DNA of 64,000 nucleotides from Rhodococcus antarcticus (GTDB lineage Bacteria; Actinomycetota; Actinomycetes; Mycobacteriales; Mycobacteriaceae): NCBI RefSeq assembly GCF_026153295.1, contig NZ_CP110615.1, positions 1,860,001 through 1,924,000 of the forward strand. The letters run 5' to 3'. Below the pieces are notes generated by a model. The model was given only the letters and a program-made list of their open reading frames with translations. It did not search any database and was not told the origin of the DNA. Within the stretch, counting starts at the first letter, position 1. Every line of letters begins with the position of its first letter. The position numbers were made by a program, and so were the translations under genes. Below are positions 48,944 through 57,659 of the stretch, in pieces.

Positions 48944-51886
48944 ATGTCGGAGAACCCGTCCCGCCGCTCCCGACTCGCGAGCACCCTCCGTGGCCGCGCC
49001 GAGCTCGTCTCGGCCGCCCGTCAGGACACCGAGTCCCGGGGCGAGACCTTCTACCAGGGGCCCAGCGGGGTGCACCTCGCGGCGTTCCCCCCGAAGGAGC
49101 GCTGGGACGACTGGGTGGAGCTCGACTCCCGGGCGTGGCCGCGCCGCGAGGAGCACCACTACATGCTGGTGCCGACCACCTGCTTCAACTGCGAGTCCGC
49201 GTGCGGGCTGCTGGCCTACGTCGACCGCGACGACCTGCACGTGCGCAAGTTCGAGGGCAACCCCGAGCACCCCGGGTCCCGGGGCCGCAACTGCGCCAAG
49301 GGCCCGGCCACCATCAACCAGGTCACCGACCCCGACCGCATCCTCTACCCGCTGCGGCGGGTGGGCGAGCGCGGGTCGGGCCAGTGGGAGCGGGTCAGCT
49401 GGGACGACGCGCTGGACGCCCTGGGGGCGCGGCTGCGCGCCGCCATCACCGAGCAGCGCCAGAACGAGATCATGGTGCACCTGGGCCGCCCCGGCGAGGA
49501 CGGCTACACCGAGCGCGTGCTGGCCAGCTGGGGGGTGGACGGGCACAACTCGCACACCAACGTCTGCTCCAGCGGCGGCCGCACCGGCTACCAGTTCTGG
49601 ATGGGCGCCGACCGTCCGAGCCCGGACCACGCCCACGCGAAGGTCATCTACCTGATCAGCTCGCACCTGGAGACCGGCCACTACTTCAACCCGCACGCCC
49701 AGCGGATCACCGAGGCCCGCGCGAACGGGGCCAAGGTGATCGTGCTCGACACCCGCCTGTCCAACACCTCCACCCACGCCGACCACTGGCTCTCGCCCCA
49801 GCCGGGCAGCGAGGCCGCGATCAACCTGTCGATCTGCCGGCACCTCATCACCACCGGCCGTTACGACCGGGAGTTCGTGCGGCAGTGGTGGAACTGGCAG
49901 GAGTACCTGGAGACGTGCCGGCCCGACCTGCCCGCCACCTTCGAGGCCTTCGAGGCCGACCTCGCCACGCTCTACGACGAGTTCACCTTCGACTACGCCG
50001 CCCAGGAGTCCGGGATCGACGCGGCGACCCTGGAGGAGGTGGCCGAGACCGTCGCCGGGGCCGGGCACCGCTTCGCGGCGCACTGCTGGCGCTCGGCCGC
50101 GGCCTCGAACCTCGGCGGCTGGCAGGTCACCCGCACGGTCATCCTCATCTCGGCCCTGCTGGGCGCGATCGGCACCGAGGGCGGGCTGTTCGCCAACGCC
50201 TGGAACAAGTTCATCCCCAAGCCCATCCACACCCCGCCACACCCCGGTGTGTGGCAGGAGCTCACGTGGCCGATGGAGTTCCCGCTCGCCCAGAACGAGC
50301 TCAGCTTCCTGCTGCCGCACTTCCTCAAGGACGGCCGCGGCAAGCTCGACACGTACTTCATCCGCGTCTACAACCCGGTGTGGACCAACCCCGACGGACT
50401 GTCGTGGATGGAGGTGCTCACCGACGAGGAGAAGGTGGGCTGCTTCGTCTCGCTCACCCCCACCTGGAACGAGTCGGCCTACCTCGCCGACTGGGTGCTT
50501 CCTATGGGGCACAGCTCCGAGCGCCACGACACCCACTCCTACGAGCAGTACGACGGGCAGTGGCTGGGCTTCCGCCAGCCCGTGCTGCGAGCGGCGCGGG
50601 AGCGCCTCGGCGAGACCATCACCGACACCCGCCAGGTCAACCCCGGTGAGGTGTGGGAGGAGAACGAGTTCTGGATCGACCTGTCGTGGCGCATCGATCC
50701 CGACGGATCCCTCGGCATCCGGCAGCACCACGAGTCCCGCGCGACCCCGGGGACGAAGCTCACCGTCGACGAGTACTACGGCTGGATGTTCGAGAACTCG
50801 GTCCCCGGGCTCCCCGAGCGGGCCGCGCAGGAGGACCTGACCCCGCTGGAGTACATGCGCCGCTACGGTGCGTTCGAGATCGCCAAGGGCATGGGCGCCC
50901 AGCACGCGTTCGAGGTACCCGCCGAGGAGCTCGCGGACGTGCACGTCACCCCGCGGGGGCGGGTGTACACGTCGACCCCCAAGCCTGCCAACCCCAACCT
51001 TTCTCCCGTGGGGGCGCCCGTCCCGGACGAGCAGGGTCGGCGTCCGGTCGGCATCGAGGTCGACGGGGTGGTCCGCGCCGGGTTCCCGACCCCCTCGGGC
51101 AAGCTCGAGTTCTACTCGTCCACGCTCGCGGGCTGGGGCTGGCCCGAGCACGCCCTGCCCGGCTACATCAAGAGCCACGTGCACCCGGACAACCTGGCCC
51201 CCGACCAGGTGGTGCTGCTGTCGACCTTCCGCCTGCCCACCCAGATCCACACCCGCTCGGCGAACTCGAAGTGGCTCGACGAGCTGGCCCACACCAACCC
51301 GGTGTGGGTGCACCCCAGCGACGCCGCCCGCCTCGGCGTCGAGCACACCGGTGACCTGCTGCGGGTGAGCACCGACATCGGGCACTTCGTGGCCAAGGCA
51401 TGGATCACCGAAGGCATCCGACCGGGCGTGGTCGCCTGCAGCCACCACATGGGTCGCTGGCGCCCGAGCAACCAGCAGGGCGGGGTCGGGGCGATGATGG
51501 CCACGGTCGACCTGCGCCACGACGGGGACGACTGGTCGATGCACAAGGTCCGCAACGTCGGACCGCACCAGAGCAGCGACCCCGACACCCAGCGCATCTG
51601 GTGGAGCGACACCGGGGTGCACCAGAACCTCACCTTCCCGGTGCACCCCGACCCGATCTCGGGCATGCACTGCTGGCACCAGGCGGTCCGGGTCACCCCC
51701 GCGCGGCCCGGGGACAAGGCCGGCGACATCGCGGTGGACACGGCCAGGGCCCGCGAGATCTACGCGGAGTGGATGGAGAAGACCCGACCGGCCGGGCAGG
51801 TGTCCCCGGACGGGCTGCGCCGGCCCACCTGGCTCATGCGGCCCCTCAAGCCGCACCCGGACACCTTCGTCATCCCGAGGACCTGA
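48944..51886 (+). CDS. Molybdopterin oxidoreductase catalytic subunit (PsrA/SoeA-like)
   Basis: This 980-residue enzyme of the DMSO reductase family holds an N-terminal 4Fe-4S site (CFNCESACG and a further Cys in RNCAKGP), a bis-MGD domain with NVCSSGGRTGYQFW near 206, and the C-terminal MGD-binding barrel. Despite RR at residues 6-7 there is no hydrophobic Tat signal, so it should stay in the cytoplasm, as does the sulfite dehydrogenase SoeA, which is of similar length. GAGGAG overlaps the end of the previous gene. Thiosulfate, polysulfide, sulfite or arsenate chemistry is possible; the sulfur context nearby favours sulfite or sulfane sulfur. Confidence 0.9.
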   Translation: MSENPSRRSRLASTLRGRAELVSAARQDTESRGETFYQGPSGVHLAAFPPKERWDDWVELDSRAWPRREEHHYMLVPTTCFNCESACGLLAYVDRDDLHVRKFEGNPEHPGSRGRNCAKGPATINQVTDPDRILYPLRRVGERGSGQWERVSWDDALDALGARLRAAITEQRQNEIMVHLGRPGEDGYTERVLASWGVDGHNSHTNVCSSGGRTGYQFWMGADRPSPDHAHAKVIYLISSHLETGHYFNPHAQRITEARANGAKVIVLDTRLSNTSTHADHWLSPQPGSEAAINLSICRHLITTGRYDREFVRQWWNWQEYLETCRPDLPATFEAFEADLATLYDEFTFDYAAQESGIDAATLEEVAETVAGAGHRFAAHCWRSAAASNLGGWQVTRTVILISALLGAIGTEGGLFANAWNKFIPKPIHTPPHPGVWQELTWPMEFPLAQNELSFLLPHFLKDGRGKLDTYFIRVYNPVWTNPDGLSWMEVLTDEEKVGCFVSLTPTWNESAYLADWVLPMGHSSERHDTHSYEQYDGQWLGFRQPVLRAARERLGETITDTRQVNPGEVWEENEFWIDLSWRIDPDGSLGIRQHHESRATPGTKLTVDEYYGWMFENSVPGLPERAAQEDLTPLEYMRRYGAFEIAKGMGAQHAFEVPAEELADVHVTPRGRVYTSTPKPANPNLSPVGAPVPDEQGRRPVGIEVDGVVRAGFPTPSGKLEFYSSTLAGWGWPEHALPGYIKSHVHPDNLAPDQVVLLSTFRLPTQIHTRSANSKWLDELAHTNPVWVHPSDAARLGVEHTGDLLRVSTDIGHFVAKAWITEGIRPGVVACSHHMGRWRPSNQQGGVGAMMATVDLRHDGDDWSMHKVRNVGPHQSSDPDTQRIWWSDTGVHQNLTFPVHPDPISGMHCWHQAVRVTPARPGDKAGDIAVDTARAREIYAEWMEKTRPAGQVSPDGLRRPTWLMRPLKPHPDTFVIPRT

Positions 51887-51889
51887 GCG

Positions 51890-52795
51890 GTGACGACAAC
51901 GGTCGACACCACCGTGGTGGACTCCCCGGCACGCTGGGAGCTGCTCCGGGCCCTGGGAGCCGTCGTCCTCACCCCGCCGCCGGCCAGCACCTCCTTGTGC
52001 GAGGCGCTGGAGCTGCCGGTGCAGACGGGGGTGGAGCACACCGACGCCTTCGTCCTCACCGCCCCGCCGCACGCAGCCATCCACCTCGGCCCCGAGGGTC
52101 AGCTCGGTGGGGAGGGTCTCGACCGGGTGGCCGGCTTCTGGCGGGCGCTGGGCCTGAGCGCGCCCACCGACGCCGACCACCTCGGCACGCTGCTGATGCT
52201 GTACGCCGAGCTCGGGGAGGCCGAGCGCGGCGCGAACCAGGAGCGCACCCGCACCCAGGTGCGCACCGCGCGCGCGGCCCTGTTCCACGAGCACGTCGAC
52301 AGCTGGGCGCCGGGCTACCTCACCGCCGTGGCCGGTCTCGGGATCGCCTCCGTCGCCGAGTGGGCCGTGCTGACGGCACAGGTGCTGGCGGCCGAGCGCG
52401 TCGAGCTGGGGCCTCCCGCCCTGCTCCCGCTCGCCCTTCGGGTCGCCCCGGCGGGGCCCCGAGGCGCCGACTCCTTCGACGAGACCCTCGACGCCCTCGT
52501 CTCCCCCGTCCGCTCCGGGATGATCCTGACCCACCGCGACCTGCTCGCCGGCGCCGCCCGCGCCGGGGTCGGGGTGCGGCGCGGGGAACGACGGTTCGCG
52601 CTGCGCGCCATGCTCACCCAGGACGCGGACGCCACCCTCGGGTGGCTGGCCGAACACGCCCTGACGTGGGCGGGTCGGCACCGCGGCGAGCGTGCCCCGG
52701 AGTCCACCAGCGCCAGCTCGTGGTGGTCCGCACGCGCAGCCCAGACGGCGCAGACCCTGGCCGAGCTCCGGCGCGATGCGGCCGAGACGAGGTGA
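51890..52795 (+). CDS. TorD/DmsD-type molybdoenzyme chaperone
   Basis: The 301-residue protein follows the molybdenum subunit by three bases. Its helical core (LGTLLMLYAELGEAERG near 102-118, then ALFHEHVDSWAPGYLTAV near 134-151) contains the HxxxxxPGY-like motif of TorD chaperones, here EHVDSWAPGY. Such chaperones hold the apo-enzyme open for cofactor loading, and also for Tat export when a signal exists. The C-terminal third (from 190) is an extra Arg-rich helical extension not found in most TorD proteins. The GTG at 51890 is the first possible start. Confidence 0.8.
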   Translation: MTTTVDTTVVDSPARWELLRALGAVVLTPPPASTSLCEALELPVQTGVEHTDAFVLTAPPHAAIHLGPEGQLGGEGLDRVAGFWRALGLSAPTDADHLGTLLMLYAELGEAERGANQERTRTQVRTARAALFHEHVDSWAPGYLTAVAGLGIASVAEWAVLTAQVLAAERVELGPPALLPLALRVAPAGPRGADSFDETLDALVSPVRSGMILTHRDLLAGAARAGVGVRRGERRFALRAMLTQDADATLGWLAEHALTWAGRHRGERAPESTSASSWWSARAAQTAQTLAELRRDAAETR

Positions 52796-52941
52796 GCACC
52801 GCAACCCCGGTGTCCACCGGAGGTGTGGCGTCCGCACCGCACTGTCCGGGGTGTGCTCCGGCGACGCACCGGGATCACGGGCCACCTGCCCGCGACCCTG
52901 CACCGGACCCGCGGTCTCCCGGTGGCCACCGTCGTCGGTGA
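52792..52941 (+). CDS. Possible 49-residue CPGC protein
   Basis: A GTG at 52792 overlaps the chaperone stop as GTGA and opens a 49-codon frame with the motif APHCPGCAPATHRDHG and a Pro/Arg-rich end. It may be a small metal-binding accessory protein, but the frame could also be chance in GC-rich DNA. An overlapping frame to 53044 is equally open. The rest of the gap to 53094 shows nothing else. Confidence 0.3.
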   Translation: MSTATPVSTGGVASAPHCPGCAPATHRDHGPPARDPAPDPRSPGGHRRR

Positions 52942-53094
52942 CGGACACCGGCTCTCGGACGTGGCGACCGCCCACGGGGTGCTCCGCACCGAACCCGGAC
53001 CAGCAGGTGAGGTCGCGGGCATCGTGAGGTCCGCCGAGATGTAGGTGTTCCGCTGACCCGCTGCACGACCCGATGTTCGACAGGAGGAGTGACC

Positions 53095-54216
53095 GTGCTG
53101 GGACTGGGTGCGAGCTGGACGACCGTGGACCTGGAGCAGGTGCGCCGGGCGGTGGAGGCTGTCCGCGACCCCGAGCTCGGCCAGGGGCTGGGTGAGCTCG
53201 GCATGGTGCGCGAGATCCGCGGTGGCCGTGGCGGCTCGGTCCGGGTGGAGCTCGCCCTGACCACCGCCGGCTGCCCGATGACCGCGGAGCTGACCCGGGA
53301 CGTGCACGCCGCCGTGGCCCCGTTCAGCGGCGAGGTCACGGTCGAGCTCACCGTCATGTCCGAGCCCGACCGCCGCCGCCTGGCCGAGCGCTTCCTGGCC
53401 TCCCGACCCCGCTCGGGCGCCGCCGACGCACGTGCGATCTACGCCGTGGCCAGCGGAAAGGGTGGGGTCGGCAAGTCGAGCGTCGCGGCCAACCTCGCGG
53501 TCGCCCTGGCCCGGCAGGGCCGATCGGTGGGGCTGCTCGACGCCGACGTGTGGGGCTACTCCGTGCCCCAGCTGTTCGGGGTGCACCGCCCCCCTGTCGC
53601 CCTCTACGAGACGATGCTGCCCGTCCAGGCCCACGGTGTGCGCCTCATGTCGCTGGGATTCCTCGTCGAGGAGGGCGAGCCCATCGTGTGGCGCGGGCCG
53701 ATGCTGCACAAGGCGCTCACCCAGTTCGTCCACGACGTGCACTGGGGTGACCTGGACGTGATGATCCTCGATCTCCCCCCGGGTACCGGGGACGTGACCC
53801 TCTCCGTCCTCGAGCTGCTGCCGGAGGCGTCGCTGCTCGTGGTGACCACCCCCCAGCAGGCGGCTCGCACGGTCGCCAGCCGGGTGGGCGTGATGGCGAG
53901 GGACGTCGGGATGCCCGTCGCAGGCGTGGTGGAGAACATGTCGGAGCTGGTGTGCGCGGGGTGCGGCGAGCACACCGCGCTCTTCGGCTCAGGCGGCGGC
54001 GCCCAGCTCTCCGAGGAGCTCGGGGCACCGCTGCTGGGGCGGGTGCCGCTGGACTCCGCGCTCCGCGAGGCCGGTGACGCCGGAGTACCGGTGGTCGTCT
54101 CCGACCCTGCCAGCGCCTCGGCCCGGGAGCTGGTGGCCGTCGCCGGCGCGCTGCGTCCGGTGCGCCGCTCCCTGGTGGGCCGTCAGCTCGGGGTGGACCC
54201 GGTCCCGCAGCGCTGA
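53095..54216 (+). CDS. Mrp/NBP35-family Fe-S cluster carrier ATPase
   Basis: This 373-residue protein delivers Fe-S clusters to target enzymes. An N-terminal MIP18-like domain (about 5-90; AVRDPELGQGLGELGMV and TTAGCPM) precedes the ATPase domain, with deviant Walker A SGKGGVGKSSVAANLA near 119 and Walker B LDLPPGTGD. The CxxC cluster site CAGCGEHTALFG lies near 287. AGGAGG before GTG 53095 sets the start. It follows a molybdenum Fe-S enzyme operon, so it may serve that enzyme, although an Mrp for general use is also possible. Confidence 0.92.
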   Translation: MLGLGASWTTVDLEQVRRAVEAVRDPELGQGLGELGMVREIRGGRGGSVRVELALTTAGCPMTAELTRDVHAAVAPFSGEVTVELTVMSEPDRRRLAERFLASRPRSGAADARAIYAVASGKGGVGKSSVAANLAVALARQGRSVGLLDADVWGYSVPQLFGVHRPPVALYETMLPVQAHGVRLMSLGFLVEEGEPIVWRGPMLHKALTQFVHDVHWGDLDVMILDLPPGTGDVTLSVLELLPEASLLVVTTPQQAARTVASRVGVMARDVGMPVAGVVENMSELVCAGCGEHTALFGSGGGAQLSEELGAPLLGRVPLDSALREAGDAGVPVVVSDPASASARELVAVAGALRPVRRSLVGRQLGVDPVPQR

Positions 54217-54464
54217 CGAGTGCGGGGCCGCTCGGCGGCGAGCACCCGCCACGCCGCGAGCCCGGCGGCCTCGAGCCGGGCGACGGCTCGGGTCACCGCG
54301 CTCTCGGACGTACCACTGACGAGCACCGGGTGTCGTCCCCCGACCGCGGCGTCGGGCAGGACGACGCCCCGTCCCTCGCGCGTCGCCTCTCCGGTGTCGG
54401 CGTCCAGGCAGACCGCCCCCTCCGCGACCAGCTGGGCCGCACTCGCGCTGTCGATGGTGACCAC
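54183..54464 (-). CDS. Rhodanese-like domain protein without active cysteine
   Basis: The 93-residue product starts at GTG 54464, behind GGAGGAGGA, with TIDSASAAQLVAEGAVCLDADTG, and continues to HPVLVSGTSESAVTRAVARLEAAGLAAWRVL. The order matches a short rhodanese domain, but the catalytic Cys loop (usually C-R-x-G-x-R-S) reads SGTSESA, so the sulfurtransferase centre is absent. It converges with mrp and overlaps its end by 34 bases. A regulatory or sulfur-sensing role is possible. Identity is moderate. Confidence 0.5.
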   Translation of the reverse strand: MVTIDSASAAQLVAEGAVCLDADTGEATREGRGVVLPDAAVGGRHPVLVSGTSESAVTRAVARLEAAGLAAWRVLAAERPRTRQRCGTGSTPS

Positions 54465-54544
54465 TGCTCCTCCTCCGAACCGGGAGTCCTTCCCGGGTCT
54501 CCCCCAGTGAGCCGGGCTCGGGAGCTGCGGGGAAGACAGCGCGG

Positions 54545-54584
54545 ACTTGTCCACTCACAAGGCAGTCTTGTAGGTTGGACAAGT
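54545..54584. promoter_or_regulatory. Nested palindrome at LysR promoter
   Basis: The outer arms ACTTGTCCA (54545-54553) and TGGACAAGT (54576-54584) are exact complements, with a second palindrome ACAAG-GCAGT-CTTGT (54557-54571) inside. The right arm reaches the GTG start of the LysR gene. This is the expected place for autoregulation. Confidence 0.6.
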
Positions 54585-55542
54585 GCCTCTCGGTCCGCGG
54601 GTTCCCGAGCTGGGGGCGCTCGAGCTGCTCCTGGCCATCGCCCGGACGGGCAGCCTGAACGCGGCCGCCCGGGAGGTGGGGGTCACCCAGCAGGGTGCCT
54701 CCTCGCGGTTGTCGGCCATGGAGGCACAGACCGGCGTCCAGCTGGTGCTCAGGACCGCCCGCGGGTCGTCGCTGACTCCCGCCGGAGTCGTGGTGGCGGA
54801 GTGGGCGGCCCGGCTGGTGGACGTCGCCGAGCAGCTCGACGCGGGCCTGGCCGCCCTGCGTGACGACCGTCGCAGCCGGGTGCGGGTCAGCGCGAGCCTC
54901 ACCGTCGCCGAGCACCTGCTACCCGGGTGGCTGGTCTCGCTGCAGACCGAGGGCCGCCGCCGCGGAACCCCGATCGCAGAGGTGGTGCTCACCGCGACCA
55001 ACAGCGAGCACGTCCTGGCGCAGGTGCTCGCCGGTGCGGCGGACCTGGGCTTCGTCGAGGCCCCGGGGTCGCTGCGCGGGGTCCGCTCCCGGGTCGTGGG
55101 GCACGACGAGCTGGTCGTGGTCGTCCGGGTCGACCACCCGTGGGTGCGGCGGCGGCGCCCCGTGAGCGCCGTGGAGCTGAGCACCACGGGGCTGGTCAGC
55201 CGCGAGGAGGGCTCAGGCACCCGGGAGGCACTCAGCCGGGCGCTCACGGCAACGCTGGGGACCGGCACGGTGCAGGTGCTCCCCGCACTGGTGCTGTCCA
55301 CCACGTCCGCCGTGCGCAGTGCCGTGCAGGCCGGTGCCGGACCTGCGGTGCTCAGCGAGCTCTCCGTCGCCGACGACCTCGCCAGCGGTCGGCTCGCTCG
55401 CGTCACCGTCGCCGACCTGGACCTGCGCCGGCAGCTGCGGGCGGTCTGGGTCGGCCCCCCCCAGCCGCCGGCCGGGGCGGTCCGGGACCTCGTCACCCAC
55501 GTCGTGAGCCAGAAGCCGAAGGCATACAACCGAAGGTTGTAA
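54583..55542 (+). CDS. LysR-family transcriptional regulator
   Basis: The 319-residue regulator has an N-terminal winged helix (ALELLLAIARTGSLNAAAREVGVTQQGASSRLSAME, about 11-46) and a LysR substrate-binding domain. Its GTG lies against a palindrome without a Shine-Dalgarno sequence, so it is probably leaderless. The palindrome at its own 3' end lies 58 bases before the transporter gene, which fits control of that gene by this regulator. LysR-TDT pairs are known for sulfite or dicarboxylate export. Confidence 0.92.
   Translation: MPLGPRVPELGALELLLAIARTGSLNAAAREVGVTQQGASSRLSAMEAQTGVQLVLRTARGSSLTPAGVVVAEWAARLVDVAEQLDAGLAALRDDRRSRVRVSASLTVAEHLLPGWLVSLQTEGRRRGTPIAEVVLTATNSEHVLAQVLAGAADLGFVEAPGSLRGVRSRVVGHDELVVVVRVDHPWVRRRRPVSAVELSTTGLVSREEGSGTREALSRALTATLGTGTVQVLPALVLSTTSAVRSAVQAGAGPAVLSELSVADDLASGRLARVTVADLDLRRQLRAVWVGPPQPPAGAVRDLVTHVVSQKPKAYNRRL
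55525..55541. promoter_or_regulatory. Palindrome upstream of TDT transporter gene
   Basis: TACAACCGAAGGTTGTA is a perfect 17-base palindrome overlapping the LysR stop codon, 57 bases before the transporter start. It shares the ACAA core with the palindrome before the LysR gene and is a candidate binding site. Confidence 0.6.
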
Positions 55543-55598
55543 CGCTACAAGGCCTGGGGGGATGGTCCCCGCGGCCGGGCGCAGCGAGGCTCGTGGAC

Positions 55599-56765
55599 AT
55601 GACCACGACTGCCGCTCGTCCCCGCGTGCGCTCCGCTGCACCTCGATCCGCCGTCGTGCCGGCGCAACGACTCCTGGGGCGCCTGGAGCACCCCGGCCAG
55701 GTCCTGGAGAACATCACCCCCAACTGGTTCGCCTCCGTCATGGGCACCGGCATCGTGGCCAACGCCGCCGCCACCCTGCCCTGGCAGCCCCCCGGCCTGC
55801 ACACCTTCGCCATCGGGGTGTGGATCCTCGCCTCGGTCGCCCTGGTGGCGCTGTCGACCGCGTTCAGCCTGCACTGGACCCGGCACCGCGGCACCGCCCG
55901 CGCCCACGCGGCCCACCCCGTGATGAGCCAGTTCTACGGGGCACCCCCCATGGCCATGCTCACCGTCGGAGCGGGCACCCTGCTGGTCGGCAAGGACCTC
56001 ATCGGTACCGGACCCGCACTGGCCGTCGACACCGTGCTCTGGACCGCCGGCACCCTCACCGGCCTCGCCACCAGCCTGTGGGTGCCCTACCGGATGATCA
56101 CCACCCATCCCAAGGAGACCGCGACCGCCCTGCCCGCCTGGCTCATGCCCATCGTTCCCCCCATGGTCTCCGCCACCACCGGGGCCCTGCTGCTGCCCCA
56201 CGTCCCCGCCGGCCAGGCCCGGCTGACCCTGCTGCTGGCCTGCTACGCGATGTTCGGGCTCAGCCTCGTCATCGGCATGATCACCATGACCCTCATCTAC
56301 TCCCGTCTCGTCCACGGCGGCATGCCCGCGGTCAACGCCGGCCCCACCGTGTGGATCACCCTCGGCATGATCGGTCAGTCCATCACCGCCGTGAACGTCC
56401 TCGGCGCCCAGGGCGGGCTCGTCTTCACCGGCGACCAGGCCTCCCTCGCCACCGGGCTGCACGTGTTCGGGCTCGTCTACGGGGTGTCCATGGGCGGGTT
56501 CGGGGTGCTGTTCTTCAGCCTGGCGACCCTGCTCACCGTGCACGCCGCCCGCTCCGGGCTCGGCTTCAGCCTCACCTGGTGGAGCTTCACCTTCCCCGTC
56601 GGCACCTGCGTCACCGGCGCCACCGCACTCGGCACCACCGCCGGCTCCACCGTCGTCCACGGGCTGGCGATCTTCCTCTACGTGGTGCTCCTCGGGGCCT
56701 GGGCCACCGTCGCCACCCACACCCTCCGCGGCAGCCTCACCGGGCGGATCTTCCTGCCCGCCTGA
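55599..56765 (+). CDS. TDT-family transporter (TehA/Ssu1/SLAC1 type)
   Basis: The 388-residue membrane protein has about ten helices with the TDT opening ITPNWFASVMGTGIVANAA near 39-57 and internal repeats (FGLSLVIGMITMTLIYSRL, GMIGQSITAVN, TWWSFTFPVG). The family includes the tellurite-resistance channel TehA, the malate carrier Mae1 and the sulfite exporter Ssu1. With a LysR gene before it and sulfur genes around it, sulfite export is the leading guess. ATG 55599 fits the domain start. Confidence 0.9.
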   Translation: MTTTAARPRVRSAAPRSAVVPAQRLLGRLEHPGQVLENITPNWFASVMGTGIVANAAATLPWQPPGLHTFAIGVWILASVALVALSTAFSLHWTRHRGTARAHAAHPVMSQFYGAPPMAMLTVGAGTLLVGKDLIGTGPALAVDTVLWTAGTLTGLATSLWVPYRMITTHPKETATALPAWLMPIVPPMVSATTGALLLPHVPAGQARLTLLLACYAMFGLSLVIGMITMTLIYSRLVHGGMPAVNAGPTVWITLGMIGQSITAVNVLGAQGGLVFTGDQASLATGLHVFGLVYGVSMGGFGVLFFSLATLLTVHAARSGLGFSLTWWSFTFPVGTCVTGATALGTTAGSTVVHGLAIFLYVVLLGAWATVATHTLRGSLTGRIFLPA

Positions 56766-56799
56766 GAACACCACACCCCCTCCGAGACCGGAGACCGCC

Positions 56800-57039
56800 G
56801 TGAACCCTGTCCCCCGCCCCTCCCCCGTCCAGTGGCTGGCCTATACCGTCGGGCGTCCGATGCCCGTCGAGCTGCGCGAGTGGGTGCGCCACGACCTCAC
56901 CGGACCCCGAGCAGGGATCCGGCACGTCCTGCGGGGCGAGCTCGTGTACAGCCCGGTCTTCGTGGCTCTCGTCCTGTTCCCCGGACCGCTGTGGCTGCGT
57001 GGGCTCATGGTCCTCATGGCCCTGCTGCTGCCCTGCTAG
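56800..57039 (+). CDS. DUF5313 small membrane protein
   Basis: The 79-residue protein matches the DUF5313 family of actinobacteria: SPVQWLAYTVGRPMPVELREWVRHDLTG near the N-terminus and a terminal hydrophobic hairpin (VFVALVLFPGPLWLRGLMVLMALLLP). GTG start. Its TAG stop overlaps the stop of the convergent glycosylase gene within the four bases CTAG. Function unknown. Confidence 0.85.
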   Translation: MNPVPRPSPVQWLAYTVGRPMPVELREWVRHDLTGPRAGIRHVLRGELVYSPVFVALVLFPGPLWLRGLMVLMALLLPC

Positions 57040-57659
57040 CGCCGCGCGATCGCCGCACCGCACGCGAGCGCGTTGCCGATCCGCAGCAGAGCTTCCTGCC
57101 GCGCACGGGTGTTGCGCTGGGAGGGGTGCGGTGCGGCGAGCAGGGGCAGCACGTGGGCGGGGCGGCCGAGGGTGGCGTGCCGGGTCCAGCCGGCGAGGGC
57201 ACGCTGCCCCAGGACCACCACCAGCTCCAGGTCTCCCAGCGCGTGGAGCAGGGACGACAGGGCGGGGCGGGCGTCCTCCAGGTCGGTCGCGGCGGGTGCG
57301 GACCACGAGCCGGTCGCGTCGTGCACCGCCCACGGCACGATGTTCCAGCGCACGTAGTCCCGCCTCTCCAACCCGGCTCCGGCCCGCAGGGAGGCGAACG
57401 TTCGCGCCGTGCCGTCAGGGTTGTCCTCGGAGCAGAACCCGGAGCCACCAGGGCGCACGGTGCCCGGTCCCGGCGCCTCCATGAGCACCAGCACCCGGGC
57501 GCCCGTCCCCCCGTCGTCGGGGTCGAACCACGGCACCTGCCGCGCCGGGTCCTCGCTCCGCCAGGCCCGCACCAGGGCGTTGAGGGGGGCCACGTGGGCG
57601 ACGTCGAGGCGGGCACGCTTGTCCTGCCACGTCGCCGCCTCCACCGGGGGGGTCCTCAC
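57036..57659 (-). CDS. Uracil-DNA glycosylase superfamily protein
   Basis: The 207-residue protein has the glycosylase-fold landmarks VLVLMEAPGPGT near 55-66 (motif 1, GxxPG-like) and HPSQRN near 175-180 (motif 2). Between them lie RWNIVPWAVH and VVVLGQRALAGW. Typical family members remove uracil or act on related lesions; the changes in motif 1 suggest a group whose activity is not proven. The GTG at 57659 is the first in-frame start, without a strong binding site, so it may begin a few codons later. Confidence 0.8.
   Translation of the reverse strand: MRTPPVEAATWQDKRARLDVAHVAPLNALVRAWRSEDPARQVPWFDPDDGGTGARVLVLMEAPGPGTVRPGGSGFCSEDNPDGTARTFASLRAGAGLERRDYVRWNIVPWAVHDATGSWSAPAATDLEDARPALSSLLHALGDLELVVVLGQRALAGWTRHATLGRPAHVLPLLAAPHPSQRNTRARQEALLRIGNALACGAAIARR

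Noticed and set aside
48734-52975. A 1413-codon minus-strand frame opposite the molybdoenzyme and chaperone genes
   Set aside because: Its composition is a codon shadow of the real plus-strand genes, with low-complexity Gly/Arg/Val and no family match.
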